Below, piece after piece: positions 29,800 through 37,925 of a stretch of DNA of 63,272 bases. Source of the stretch: an uncultured Muribaculaceae bacterium (GTDB lineage: Bacteria > Bacteroidota > Bacteroidia > Bacteroidales > Muribaculaceae); contig CANQZG010000020.1 in the NCBI GenBank assembly GCA_947628305.1, positions 1-63,272 on the forward strand, given 5' to 3'. The translations under genes and the position numbers were made by a program. Each line of letters opens with the position of its first letter. Position 1 is the first letter of the stretch. Below the pieces are notes generated by a model. It had not been told where the DNA came from, ran no database searches, and was given only the letters and a program-made list of their open reading frames with translations.

Positions 29800-31806
29800 A
29801 TGACCCATATACGAGCGATTTTGCACTGTTTTATCGCCACGACAGCAGTCATTGGCGCGCAAGCCCGTCCGACAGTCGACACCTTCATGCCGATGGTTGA
29901 TATTCCCGCAGGGAGTTTTTGCATGGGTGGCGACGGTTGGTGGAGCAACATGGACGAGACCCCTGTGCATACGGTGGAGCTGACATCCCCTATGCGCATG
30001 GGGGTCACCCCGGTCACCAATGCACAGTTCGAGGCGTTCTGCCCCGAACACCGGGCCTTGCGCGGCATTGACGGCGTATCAAATGCCGATGATGACGCAG
30101 TCGTGAACGTGACTTATCAACAGGCTCTCGATTTCTGTGACTGGCTCGGCAAGAAATATGGCGGGGAGTTCCGTCTCCCCACCGAGGCCGAATGGGAATA
30201 TGCCTGTCGGGCAGATACCTACACCCGTTACAACACAGGCAACACCCTCCCAAAGGAGTACCAACGTAACCAACGTACGACGCGCAACTACCCGGCATCG
30301 GTAAACATGCGTGTCGGGCAGACACCTCCCAACGCATTCGGACTAACCGACATGCACGGTCTTGTCGAAGAATGGTGCATGGACTGGTACGCCCCCTATA
30401 CATCGGAGGACCAGGTAAACCCCGCAGGGCCCGCCACAGGTGAGTTCCGCGTGACACGCGGTGGCTCCCACAGCACCCCTGTCAATTACCTACAAAGTTC
30501 CAACCGCATGGCGATGCACCCCGAGGACAGTCATTCACTGACAGGCTTCCGCGTCGTGCAGAGCAAGGCCACGCTGCGCCATTATGGCCAAGGCAAAGTT
30601 GAGATGAAACCGGTGGCGTTCACGCCTAAAAAATGGACAAAAGTCCCTGACGACAAGATTATATTCAACGAGCCGTTACAGTATCTGCTGCGTCCGGCCG
30701 ACACAACGATACCGTTCTATCTTCACAACCATCAGCCGGCTCTGACCTACGCGCCCAACGGCGACCTCATCGTCGCGTGGTTCTCAACAACACTCGAGGA
30801 TGGCCGTGAACTGTGCGTGCTGTCATCGCGTCTCAAGGACGGCTCACGCCAATGGGAACCCGCATCGGTGTTCTTCCATGTCGCCGACCGCAACCTGACA
30901 GGGACATCCCTGCTGACGATGCCCGACGGCTCAATCATGCACCTGAACGGCATGGGCAACGCCGGGGACTGGCAGAACCTCGCAATGGTTCAACGCATCA
31001 GCCATGACTGCGGATACACCTGGAGTTCACCAAGAATCATCTATCCGCGCCACGTAAAGCGTCATCAGCTCGTGGCGGGCCCGATAATCACCAAGGACGG
31101 CTCAATCGTGCAGATGTGTGACGCAGGCCCCGGCGGAAACGCCGGCGCGGCATTCCACATCAGCCGTGACGGCGGCAAGACATGGAACGACCAATGGGAC
31201 GGCGCACCCGTCAAGTTCGCGGCCGACAGCACCGGGACAACAGTCGCTGGAATCCACGCCGGGGTCGTTGAACTGAAAGACGGACGTTTTATGTGCCTGG
31301 GGCGTGGCAACTCGCTCCGTGACGCACAGGGACGGCTACGAATGCCGATGAGCGTCTCGTCAGACGGCGGCAAGACATGGCACTACACCGCAAGCGAGTT
31401 TCCACCTCTATACGGCGGTCAGAGACTACAGTTGAGGCGTCTACACAATGGCGCGATATTGCTGATTTCGTTCACCGACCATCCACAGGGCACACTCCAG
31501 AACGGAGGCGAACGCGGAATGGAATTCAAACGCGCCGACGGCTCAACATTCCGAGGATACGGCATATATGCCGCCCTGTCGTTTGACGAGGGGAAAACCT
31601 GGCCTGTGCGCAAGTTGCTCACCGACGGCAAGAGACGTGAAATGAACGGCGCCGGCTGGACAGGTAATTTCATCATGGACAAGACCCACGCCGAGAACCG
31701 CGGATACCTCGCCTTGACGCAGACTCCCGACAACATGATTCACCTCATAAGCAGCCGCAACTACTATTGTTTCTCACCCGCATGGCTCATGCAACCTAAC
31801 ATTTAA
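29800..31806 (+). CDS. SUMF1-like and BNR sialidase-like fusion protein, exported
   Basis: A signal peptide (residues 1-22) precedes a formylglycine-generating-enzyme-like (SUMF1) domain at about 28-262. Its markers are DIPAGSFCMGGDGWW, VTPVTNAQFEAFC, FRLPTEAEWEYACRA and FRVTRGGSHS. The two catalytic Cys expected after RGGS are absent: the sequence has SSNRMAMH where active enzymes have CR-A-R. So this domain is probably a binding module. The second half (about 290-665) is a six-blade propeller with four Asp-boxes: SHDCGYTW, SRDGGKTW, SSDGGKTW and SFDEGKTW, as in exo-sialidases. No FRIP motif is seen, so substrate specificity is open. Confidence 0.82.
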   Translation: MTHIRAILHCFIATTAVIGAQARPTVDTFMPMVDIPAGSFCMGGDGWWSNMDETPVHTVELTSPMRMGVTPVTNAQFEAFCPEHRALRGIDGVSNADDDAVVNVTYQQALDFCDWLGKKYGGEFRLPTEAEWEYACRADTYTRYNTGNTLPKEYQRNQRTTRNYPASVNMRVGQTPPNAFGLTDMHGLVEEWCMDWYAPYTSEDQVNPAGPATGEFRVTRGGSHSTPVNYLQSSNRMAMHPEDSHSLTGFRVVQSKATLRHYGQGKVEMKPVAFTPKKWTKVPDDKIIFNEPLQYLLRPADTTIPFYLHNHQPALTYAPNGDLIVAWFSTTLEDGRELCVLSSRLKDGSRQWEPASVFFHVADRNLTGTSLLTMPDGSIMHLNGMGNAGDWQNLAMVQRISHDCGYTWSSPRIIYPRHVKRHQLVAGPIITKDGSIVQMCDAGPGGNAGAAFHISRDGGKTWNDQWDGAPVKFAADSTGTTVAGIHAGVVELKDGRFMCLGRGNSLRDAQGRLRMPMSVSSDGGKTWHYTASEFPPLYGGQRLQLRRLHNGAILLISFTDHPQGTLQNGGERGMEFKRADGSTFRGYGIYAALSFDEGKTWPVRKLLTDGKRREMNGAGWTGNFIMDKTHAENRGYLALTQTPDNMIHLISSRNYYCFSPAWLMQPNI

Positions 31807-31814
31807 TATTAATC

Positions 31815-31962
31815 GAGGATGTTACAAAATCAAGATTCAATGTGAAATCGTAGGGACGCGCCAACGTGTGCGTCCCCAAAAAGGACAGATTATCCATCAT
31901 CTGTAAGACGCGCACATTGGCGCGTCCCTACGATGCCGATTTGCGAGTTTTGCAATACCCTC
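31815..31962. repeat. 150-bp inverted intergenic repeat, copy 2
   Basis: It begins GAGGATGTTACAAAATCAAG and ends TTGCGAGTTTTGCAATACCCTC, with internal ATCGTAGGGACGCG and CGCGTCCCTACGAT pairing. It is inserted between the sialidase-like and aldolase genes inside the gene train, 9 bp after the stop codon. Confidence 0.8.
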
Positions 31963-31991
31963 ATACGATAAATTTAGTCAACACAATCATT

Positions 31992-32759
31992 ATGAAAATA
32001 AATAATCTTGAGAAATTCCTGAAAAAGGCCCGTTCAGGGGAATGCGCCCTCGGCGGTCTTGTGACATTCACCGACCCGTCGGTGACCGAGCTTGTAGCGG
32101 ACGCCGGATATGACTTCGTCTTCATCGACGGCGAACACGGCGTTATGGACCGCAATACGGCAATGTTGCATCTCATGGCCGTCAGAGGCACCGACTGCGC
32201 GTCGTTCTACCGTGTACCCGCATGTGACCACACCGAAATCAAGCGTGTCATTGACTTCGGGCCGGCCGGAATCATCGTACCCATGATAATGAACGCCGAC
32301 GATGCCCGCCGTGCCGTCGAGGCCATGCGTTATCCGCTCGAAGGTAACCGGGGATGCGGTTTCCGCCGCTGCGTGGGTTACGGCGCACAGGAAATCGACG
32401 AATACTGGGAAATCGCCAAGCATGAACCGCTGGTTATTCTTCAAATCGAACATATCGAGGCCGTGCGCAACATCGACAGCATCCTTGCAGTCCCCGGCAT
32501 CGACGCAATACTGGTAGGCCCGTATGACCTCTCCACGTCAATGGGCAAGTCCCGCCAGTGGTACGACCCCGAGGTCGCCGGCACATACGACCTGGTGGCA
32601 CGCAAGGTCAAGGAACGTGGCCTGCTGCTTGGCGCGTCGCTCGACAGCGAGTATGCCGCATGGAAGAAACGCGGCGTGGACTTCCTCGCCATACGCGGTG
32701 ACTACAGTGCCATGCTCGAAGGGTTCTCCAACGCTATCAAGAACTTCCGCAAAGCCTGA
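31992..32759 (+). CDS. HpcH/HpaI-family aldolase
   Basis: This family of cytosolic class II aldolases cleaves 2-keto-3-deoxy acids (for example 2-keto-3-deoxyglucarate) to pyruvate and an aldehyde. Markers are FVFIDGEHGVMDRNT with the catalytic His, VPMIMNADDARRAVEAMRYP, GNRGCGFRRC, the metal-binding Glu in ILQIEHIEAV and the Asp in ILVGPYDLSTSMG. The ATG at 31992 is the family start. An open frame running upstream to 31866 only crosses the repeat. Length is 255 residues. It is followed 5 bp later by the symporter, which suggests it handles the imported sugar acid. Confidence 0.9.
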   Translation: MKINNLEKFLKKARSGECALGGLVTFTDPSVTELVADAGYDFVFIDGEHGVMDRNTAMLHLMAVRGTDCASFYRVPACDHTEIKRVIDFGPAGIIVPMIMNADDARRAVEAMRYPLEGNRGCGFRRCVGYGAQEIDEYWEIAKHEPLVILQIEHIEAVRNIDSILAVPGIDAILVGPYDLSTSMGKSRQWYDPEVAGTYDLVARKVKERGLLLGASLDSEYAAWKKRGVDFLAIRGDYSAMLEGFSNAIKNFRKA

Positions 32760-32764
32760 ACGAC

Positions 32765-34264
32765 ATGCAAATCAGCGGATTGGACCTTACCGTGATTCTC
32801 ATCTACCTGGTGGGAATCACCCTCTTTGGCTGCGCGTTCTACTTCACCAAAGGCTCGAAAAACGACAGCGAGTTCATGGGTGGAGGCGGCAGAATACCGA
32901 GCTGGGCAATCGCGTTGTCTATTTTCGCGACGCTTGTAAGCTCAATCTCGTTCCTGGCACTCCCTGCCAAGGCGTGCCTCACCAACTGGAACTGCTATGT
33001 GCTGTCGTTGACAATACCTATCGCGGCAATCATTGCCGATATATGGTTCGTGCCGTTCTACCGCAAGACAACCAGTTTCTCAGCCTACACCTATCTTGAG
33101 GAACGATTCGGTTCATGGGCACGAATCTACGCGAGCGCATGCTTCCTAATCATGCAGAGCGCGCGCAGCGGCGTAATCCTGTTCCTGCTCGCCCTGACTC
33201 TGAAATGGGCGTTAGGATTCTCTTGTACCTCCATTATAATAGTGACGGGCGTCGTCACCATGCTCTATTCGATGCTCGGCGGCTTCAAGGCCGTGATATG
33301 GGCCGATGCGATTCAGTCGCTCGTCCTTATCGTGGGCACGCTGGTCGTCATCGCATGCCTGATTATCGACATGCCCGACGGCCTGTTCAGCGGTATCGAG
33401 ATGGCCTGGGACGCCGGCAAGTTCTCGCTCGGCTCGCTCGACCTGACCGAATGGGGGCAGGAGACATTCTGGGTATCTCTTTTCTACGGGATATTCATCA
33501 ACCTGCAGAATTTCGGCATCGACCAGAGTTTCACCCAACGATATGTCGCCGCCAAGGACCTCAAGTCGGCACGCAAGTCGGCGTTCCACGGCGCAATGCT
33601 GTATGTCCCCGTGACATTTTTCTTCATCATCATCGGCACAGGCCTATGGATATTCCAGCAGACCCATCCCGGAACAATACCCGCCGATGTCTCAAGCCAG
33701 TCTGACGCGATTTATCCCTGGTATATCGTCAACCGTCTCCCCCATGGAATGGCAGGGTTGCTCATCGCGGCAATCATCGCGGCGGCTATGAGCACCGTGG
33801 CCGCGACCTTGAACTCGGGAGCGACCGTGCTACTGGAGGATTATTTCAAAAAATTCTTCCCCCACAAGTCCAACGCGAAGTCCAACATACGTTTCCTGCG
33901 TACCATGACCGTCGCTCTGACCATCTTCTCGATAGGCGTGGCGGTGGCAGTCATGAACGTGACAAGCGCACTGACGGTGTGGTGGGCGTTGCAGAGCGTC
34001 CTGTCGGGCGGTATGCTGGGACTGTTCCTGCTCGGAATCTTCACTAAGCGCACCACCTCGGGACAGGCGGCGATTGCAACCATACTCGGCCTGATAACAG
34101 TGGTATATATCACTTTCGGCCAAGAAATCATTCCGCTCCCCTCGTTCATCCATCTTAACCTCGCGATTGTGCTCGGCACAATAACGATTTTCTTCACCGG
34201 TTTCATCCTGTCATCGACATTGCCCAAGGAGAGACGAAAGATGTCAATCGAGACTAACGTATGA
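32765..34264 (+). CDS. Sodium:solute symporter (SSS family)
   Basis: The 499-residue inner-membrane protein has about 13 transmembrane helices. SSS marks include WAIALSIFATLVSSISFLAL near the N-terminus, FGIDQSFTQRYVAAKDLKSA, and LIAAIIAAAMSTVAATLNSG. Relatives carry sialic acid, sugars or carboxylates with sodium. Being between the aldolase and the nuclease, it probably brings the released monomer into the cytosol. The stop overlaps the next start (ATGA). Confidence 0.92.
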   Translation: MQISGLDLTVILIYLVGITLFGCAFYFTKGSKNDSEFMGGGGRIPSWAIALSIFATLVSSISFLALPAKACLTNWNCYVLSLTIPIAAIIADIWFVPFYRKTTSFSAYTYLEERFGSWARIYASACFLIMQSARSGVILFLLALTLKWALGFSCTSIIIVTGVVTMLYSMLGGFKAVIWADAIQSLVLIVGTLVVIACLIIDMPDGLFSGIEMAWDAGKFSLGSLDLTEWGQETFWVSLFYGIFINLQNFGIDQSFTQRYVAAKDLKSARKSAFHGAMLYVPVTFFFIIIGTGLWIFQQTHPGTIPADVSSQSDAIYPWYIVNRLPHGMAGLLIAAIIAAAMSTVAATLNSGATVLLEDYFKKFFPHKSNAKSNIRFLRTMTVALTIFSIGVAVAVMNVTSALTVWWALQSVLSGGMLGLFLLGIFTKRTTSGQAAIATILGLITVVYITFGQEIIPLPSFIHLNLAIVLGTITIFFTGFILSSTLPKERRKMSIETNV

Positions 34265-35046
34265 AAAAACATCTGCTTATATTATTTTCATTCATCGCAG
34301 TCGCGTTTCATCCTGTTTCAGCATGGAACAGGGTGGGACACGACGCCATCACCTACATAGCCGAATATCACCTCACTCCGCGTGCCAAGGCCAACATCGA
34401 GCGATACCTTGACGGCAAGTCAATAGTGTACCACGCCTCGTGGCTCGACCTTGTACGCATGACACCCGCCTACGACCACACCTACAAATGGCACGGAAGC
34501 ACAGTGACCCCCGAGGGGAAATATATGCGCCGGACAAGCGGGAACAAAGACGCGGTAATAGCGGCCGACACTACAATTGCGAAACTGAAGAACCACAAGC
34601 AGATGACCGACTCGGCCGTTGCCGTCGATATAAAGATACTTATCCACGTGATTGCCGACATGCATTGCCCGGGACACGTATCGTTCACCGACCACCCACA
34701 GGGCAAATTCAAATTCAAACTCGAGAATACCGAACATTTGTTCCACCAATACTGGGACGGCGCGCCCGACCTCTGCCACAAATGGTACTATACCGACTAT
34801 CAATATCAGCTCGACCGCCACACCGGGGCCGAACGAGAATCCATGTCACGCGGCACACCCCTGGAGTGGACCGAGGAGAACGCAGCTATCTGTCGTGTGA
34901 TATACGACTGGGTAAAGCCGGGCGACACCCTTGACCGCGCACAGTCCTACGATTTCATCCTAAAAAGCGGTGACCTTGTCGATAAACAGATTGTGAAAGC
35001 CGGATACCGGCTGGCACATCTTCTTAATGAAATATTCGATTATTAA
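34261..35046 (+). CDS. S1/P1-type nuclease, exported
   Basis: Zinc-dependent S1/P1 nucleases cut single-stranded nucleic acid and often remove 3'-phosphates. After the signal peptide cut VSA, Trp22 becomes the mature N-terminus, as the family requires for zinc binding. Other ligands visible are His27, Asp63 (SWLDLVR), His73 (YDHTYKWHG), His129, Asp133 and His139 (HVIADMHCPGH). At 261 residues it is normal in length. The 4-nt overlap with the symporter gene ties it to the train. Confidence 0.92.
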   Translation: MKKHLLILFSFIAVAFHPVSAWNRVGHDAITYIAEYHLTPRAKANIERYLDGKSIVYHASWLDLVRMTPAYDHTYKWHGSTVTPEGKYMRRTSGNKDAVIAADTTIAKLKNHKQMTDSAVAVDIKILIHVIADMHCPGHVSFTDHPQGKFKFKLENTEHLFHQYWDGAPDLCHKWYYTDYQYQLDRHTGAERESMSRGTPLEWTEENAAICRVIYDWVKPGDTLDRAQSYDFILKSGDLVDKQIVKAGYRLAHLLNEIFDY

Positions 35047-35073
35047 CCCATTATAAATCAAATCTAAATTCAC

Positions 35074-36603
35074 ATGAAAAAGAATTACTTATTATCCTTA
35101 TTGTGTTTAGGCTTGGCATCGATGACGACACAGGCCGAAGTGTACACTTTTGTAGCCGATGGGCATTCAACAATCTACGGAAATTACAACGGTAACGGGA
35201 CTGTCACCAATCTCCCTATAGGTTTCTATAACCGACTGTTGACGACTCCCGATGCATCGGTCGCACCACAAAAATCAGTGACAAAAGCATTCGTATCGGA
35301 CGGTGTCATGATTGAGGAGGTGGAATCACCCAATGCCACTGGAACAGTTGTATATGCCGGAGCATACCGCATCGCTAAAAACACTGTCCTGAAAGTCACA
35401 CCCGCCGCCGGCACTTCCATAACCGGAATCAAAGCGAGGGCACAGGTCATCAATTATGGCGGAGGTGCCAAATCGACCCAGTTCTGTTTCGTCAATCCCG
35501 AAACATTCCAAGCCACAGCCGAAGAATTCACGATGACCAAGGCCGACACCACACAGACATGGAACGGAAGCAAGGCCGAACCATTCCTCATCTCACCATG
35601 CAAGTCAGAAGGCAACTATATAATCCGGGCCAGCTGGATTGAGTTCACCACTGCGGGGACATCGACTCAGACTGCATTACCGGTATGTTCAGCCAAACGA
35701 CCTACAATCGCAAAAAGTGAAAAAATCTCTTTCAGCTGCCCCACTGACGGTGCGAAGATTTATTATACCGTAAGCTATGACGGGTCAGAGATGATGCCTA
35801 CTACAGAATCAACCCTTTACGAAGGCCCGTTCTCTATAGAGAATGACGCAATTGTACGCGCAATTGCCGTCAAAGAAGGAATGTCGGCAAGTTTCCCCAC
35901 CTACAATGAATTCTATCTGCTTCCCGATGGGGTGAGCGAACCTGTGACATTTGACTTCACCAAAATCACATCACTTAAAGATGTAGACGGTAACGATGTG
36001 GCATTTGACACCTATCCGGTGGGAACATCAGGCAGCGGCAATATTTATCTTCGTGAAACAGACACTCAAGAAGGGGTCGTTCTCAGTTGCGACGGCATAT
36101 TGATTGACGCCAACGAATACGCTAAAAATTGCAACCTCTATCTGTCAGGAGCCTACGGCAACACCGTCGAGATGCGCCTGTTGAAATCAGGAAGCGGTGT
36201 CACCGTGACAGCCCCCGAGGGTAAAAACATCAAGGCATTCTATGTCGAGGCATGCAACTTAGGTGACGAGTTCCAGTTTGCCATCGTAGAATCGGCAGGG
36301 ACTGAAAAGAATGCTGAATTGAAGCGCAGTCCTGTAACCCCGGCTCGTCTGGTCTGGAGTGCGACCGATGGCGAGAAAGTCACAAATCTTAAACTGAAAA
36401 ATCCCGGCGAAAGCACATATTTCATCGATAAGTTCCATGTTTATCTCGACACCCCCAGCGGTATCAACGATATCACAGTTGACAACAACGAGAACGCCCC
36501 TGTGGAATATTACAATCTGCAAGGCGTGCGTGTAGAAAATCCGGCAAACGGTCTCTACATACGCTACCAGGGCACAAAGGCATCCAAAGTATTTGTAAAA
36601 TAA
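35074..36603 (+). CDS. Secreted protein with chitobiase-C-like domain and sorting domain
   Basis: The 509-residue protein has a signal peptide (residues 1-21). The region around residues 205-285 (SCPTDGAKIYYTVSYDG, then EGPFSIENDAIVRAIAVKEG) fits the chitobiase/hexosaminidase C-terminal fold (CHB_HEX_C). The last 50 residues (VEYYNLQGVRVENPANGLYI, ending VFVK) resemble sorting domains common in Muribaculaceae-type secreted proteins. No enzyme domain is seen. It begins 27 bp after the nuclease and could be the last member of the train or a separate gene. Confidence 0.7.
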   Translation: MKKNYLLSLLCLGLASMTTQAEVYTFVADGHSTIYGNYNGNGTVTNLPIGFYNRLLTTPDASVAPQKSVTKAFVSDGVMIEEVESPNATGTVVYAGAYRIAKNTVLKVTPAAGTSITGIKARAQVINYGGGAKSTQFCFVNPETFQATAEEFTMTKADTTQTWNGSKAEPFLISPCKSEGNYIIRASWIEFTTAGTSTQTALPVCSAKRPTIAKSEKISFSCPTDGAKIYYTVSYDGSEMMPTTESTLYEGPFSIENDAIVRAIAVKEGMSASFPTYNEFYLLPDGVSEPVTFDFTKITSLKDVDGNDVAFDTYPVGTSGSGNIYLRETDTQEGVVLSCDGILIDANEYAKNCNLYLSGAYGNTVEMRLLKSGSGVTVTAPEGKNIKAFYVEACNLGDEFQFAIVESAGTEKNAELKRSPVTPARLVWSATDGEKVTNLKLKNPGESTYFIDKFHVYLDTPSGINDITVDNNENAPVEYYNLQGVRVENPANGLYIRYQGTKASKVFVK

Positions 36604-36624
36604 GCGAGTACAATTTTTATGGCC

Positions 36625-36660
36625 GAAAGGGGACGCCCGTCGATGGGTATCCCCTTTCTT
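36625..36660 (+). terminator. Terminator after the secreted-protein gene
   Basis: GAAAGGGGACGCCC pairs with GGGTATCCCCTTTC and is followed by a T-rich tract. An imperfect ATTACTT tandem repeat lies just after it (36660-36681). Confidence 0.65.
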
Positions 36661-36679
36661 ATTACTTATTACTTATTAT

Positions 36680-37240
36680 TTATTCCTCGACCTCGATTTT
36701 AGGATTGGTAGGATGGCGGGGCGAGGCAAGCTGCGGGACGACAATCGGTAACGTGCGGGGATTGCTGACCCCTTCGGGCAATATCGTCACCTTGATGCCG
36801 ACATGAATCATGTTGCGGAGCTTCTCGCATTCCTCGTCCTGAAGCCGGATGCAACCAAGGCTCGCACGCTGCCCCATGCGTTCGTTGAACAGAGTGCCGT
36901 GTATTCCTATGGAGTTATTACCGGGCACACGCAGACGCATGAAATAAGGCCCGTAGACACCACCGACAGCACCACGTCCGTCTCGGCAATTGTGTTTCCA
37001 CACCGAGGCATCCTCGATGCTTCCTATTTCAAATGTGCCTTCGGGAGTCTTGCGGTCACCCTGACGCTGTTTGTCCCCCATGTTCTGGCCTACGGCACAC
37101 ACGGTGGTAAAAATCGGTCGGTCCTGCTCATCATACAGTGTCAACGTGTAATCAGCCTTGGAAATCACGATGTAACGTTCCCCGGCTTGCAAAGATAACG
37201 CTGCGGTTATCAGCGATATAGCGAGTATAATTCGGTTCAT
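36680..37240 (-). CDS. L,D-transpeptidase (YkuD domain), exported
   Basis: YkuD enzymes cross-link peptidoglycan or attach proteins to it. A signal peptide (1-19) is followed by the catalytic domain. His114 lies in IGIHGTLFNE and the nucleophile Cys130 in RASLGCIRL, the full HGT...S-x-GC-R signature. The protein is 186 residues and has no LysM domain. It is divergent from the phosphatase gene. Confidence 0.93.
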   Translation of the reverse strand: MNRIILAISLITAALSLQAGERYIVISKADYTLTLYDEQDRPIFTTVCAVGQNMGDKQRQGDRKTPEGTFEIGSIEDASVWKHNCRDGRGAVGGVYGPYFMRLRVPGNNSIGIHGTLFNERMGQRASLGCIRLQDEECEKLRNMIHVGIKVTILPEGVSNPRTLPIVVPQLASPRHPTNPKIEVEE

Positions 37241-37288
37241 TGATAAGATAAGTCCTGTTTTGTATCTCGCTAAGTTAGCCTAAATTCG

Positions 37289-37296
37289 TATATTTG
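37289..37296 (+). promoter_or_regulatory. Probable -7 box of the phosphatase gene
   Basis: TATATTTG is an exact -7 match 22 nt before the start codon. No good -33 TTTG is found at 19-21 nt, the nearest being at 37259-37262. Confidence 0.4.
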
Positions 37297-37318
37297 CGGT
37301 CAAAACAGAACTTATTTT

Positions 37319-37825
37319 ATGATAAAATTAGAAGATTTAAAGAATATCGGTCGTCCTGTAAAAGTATTATTTGTGTGCCTCGGCAACATCTGCCGCTCTC
37401 CGGCCGCTGACGGCATAATGCAGTCGATTGTCAACAGCCACGGGGCATCGGCGCGTTGGGTCATCGACTCGGCCGGAACGGGGAACTACCATATCGGCGA
37501 ACTTCCCGACAACCGAATGCGCATCCATGCACGGCGACGCGGTTACGAGCTGACTCACCGATGCCGACAGGTGAGGGAGAGCGATTTTGACGATTTCGAC
37601 CTCATCATACCGATGGACGCCTCCAACGAACGCAATCTCCACCGTATTGCCCCGACCATCGAAGCGGAGGAGAAAATAATCCCCATGGCTCGGTTCATCG
37701 ATGCGACATCCCGGTATGACCATGTGCCCGACCCCTATTATGAGGGGTCTGAAGGTTTTGAACTTGTCCTCGACCTCCTTGAAAACGGATGCAACCGTCT
37801 TTACAACCTCATCGAAAATCTATAA
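37319..37825 (+). CDS. Low-molecular-weight protein-tyrosine phosphatase
   Basis: The P-loop VLFVCLGNICRSPAA carries the nucleophile Cys20 and Arg26 (Cx5R). The general acid Asp lies in HVPDPYYEG near residue 138. At 168 residues the enzyme is normal in size and cytosolic. Such enzymes often act on regulatory kinases of polysaccharide export, but no such genes lie nearby. Confidence 0.93.
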   Translation: MIKLEDLKNIGRPVKVLFVCLGNICRSPAADGIMQSIVNSHGASARWVIDSAGTGNYHIGELPDNRMRIHARRRGYELTHRCRQVRESDFDDFDLIIPMDASNERNLHRIAPTIEAEEKIIPMARFIDATSRYDHVPDPYYEGSEGFELVLDLLENGCNRLYNLIENL

Positions 37826-37925
37826 GAGCCTGTTCAAATAGTTAAATTTTTCACATATAAAAACACACACAAGCCACAGGATGTTATAGATGTGATAAGA
37901 ATTTTCACACATAAACTATAACAAC

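Noticed and set aside
29884-30590. Sulfatase-activating enzyme
   Set aside because: The SUMF1-like domain lacks the catalytic Cys positions and no sulfatase is in the window.
31866-31991. Upstream extension of the aldolase reading frame
   Set aside because: It crosses the 150-bp repeat and adds non-family residues; the ATG at 31992 gives the normal protein.
36660-36681. Tandem ATTACTT repeat as a CRISPR or minisatellite
   Set aside because: It is three short imperfect units only, with no spacers or cas genes. No CRISPR array was seen anywhere in the window.
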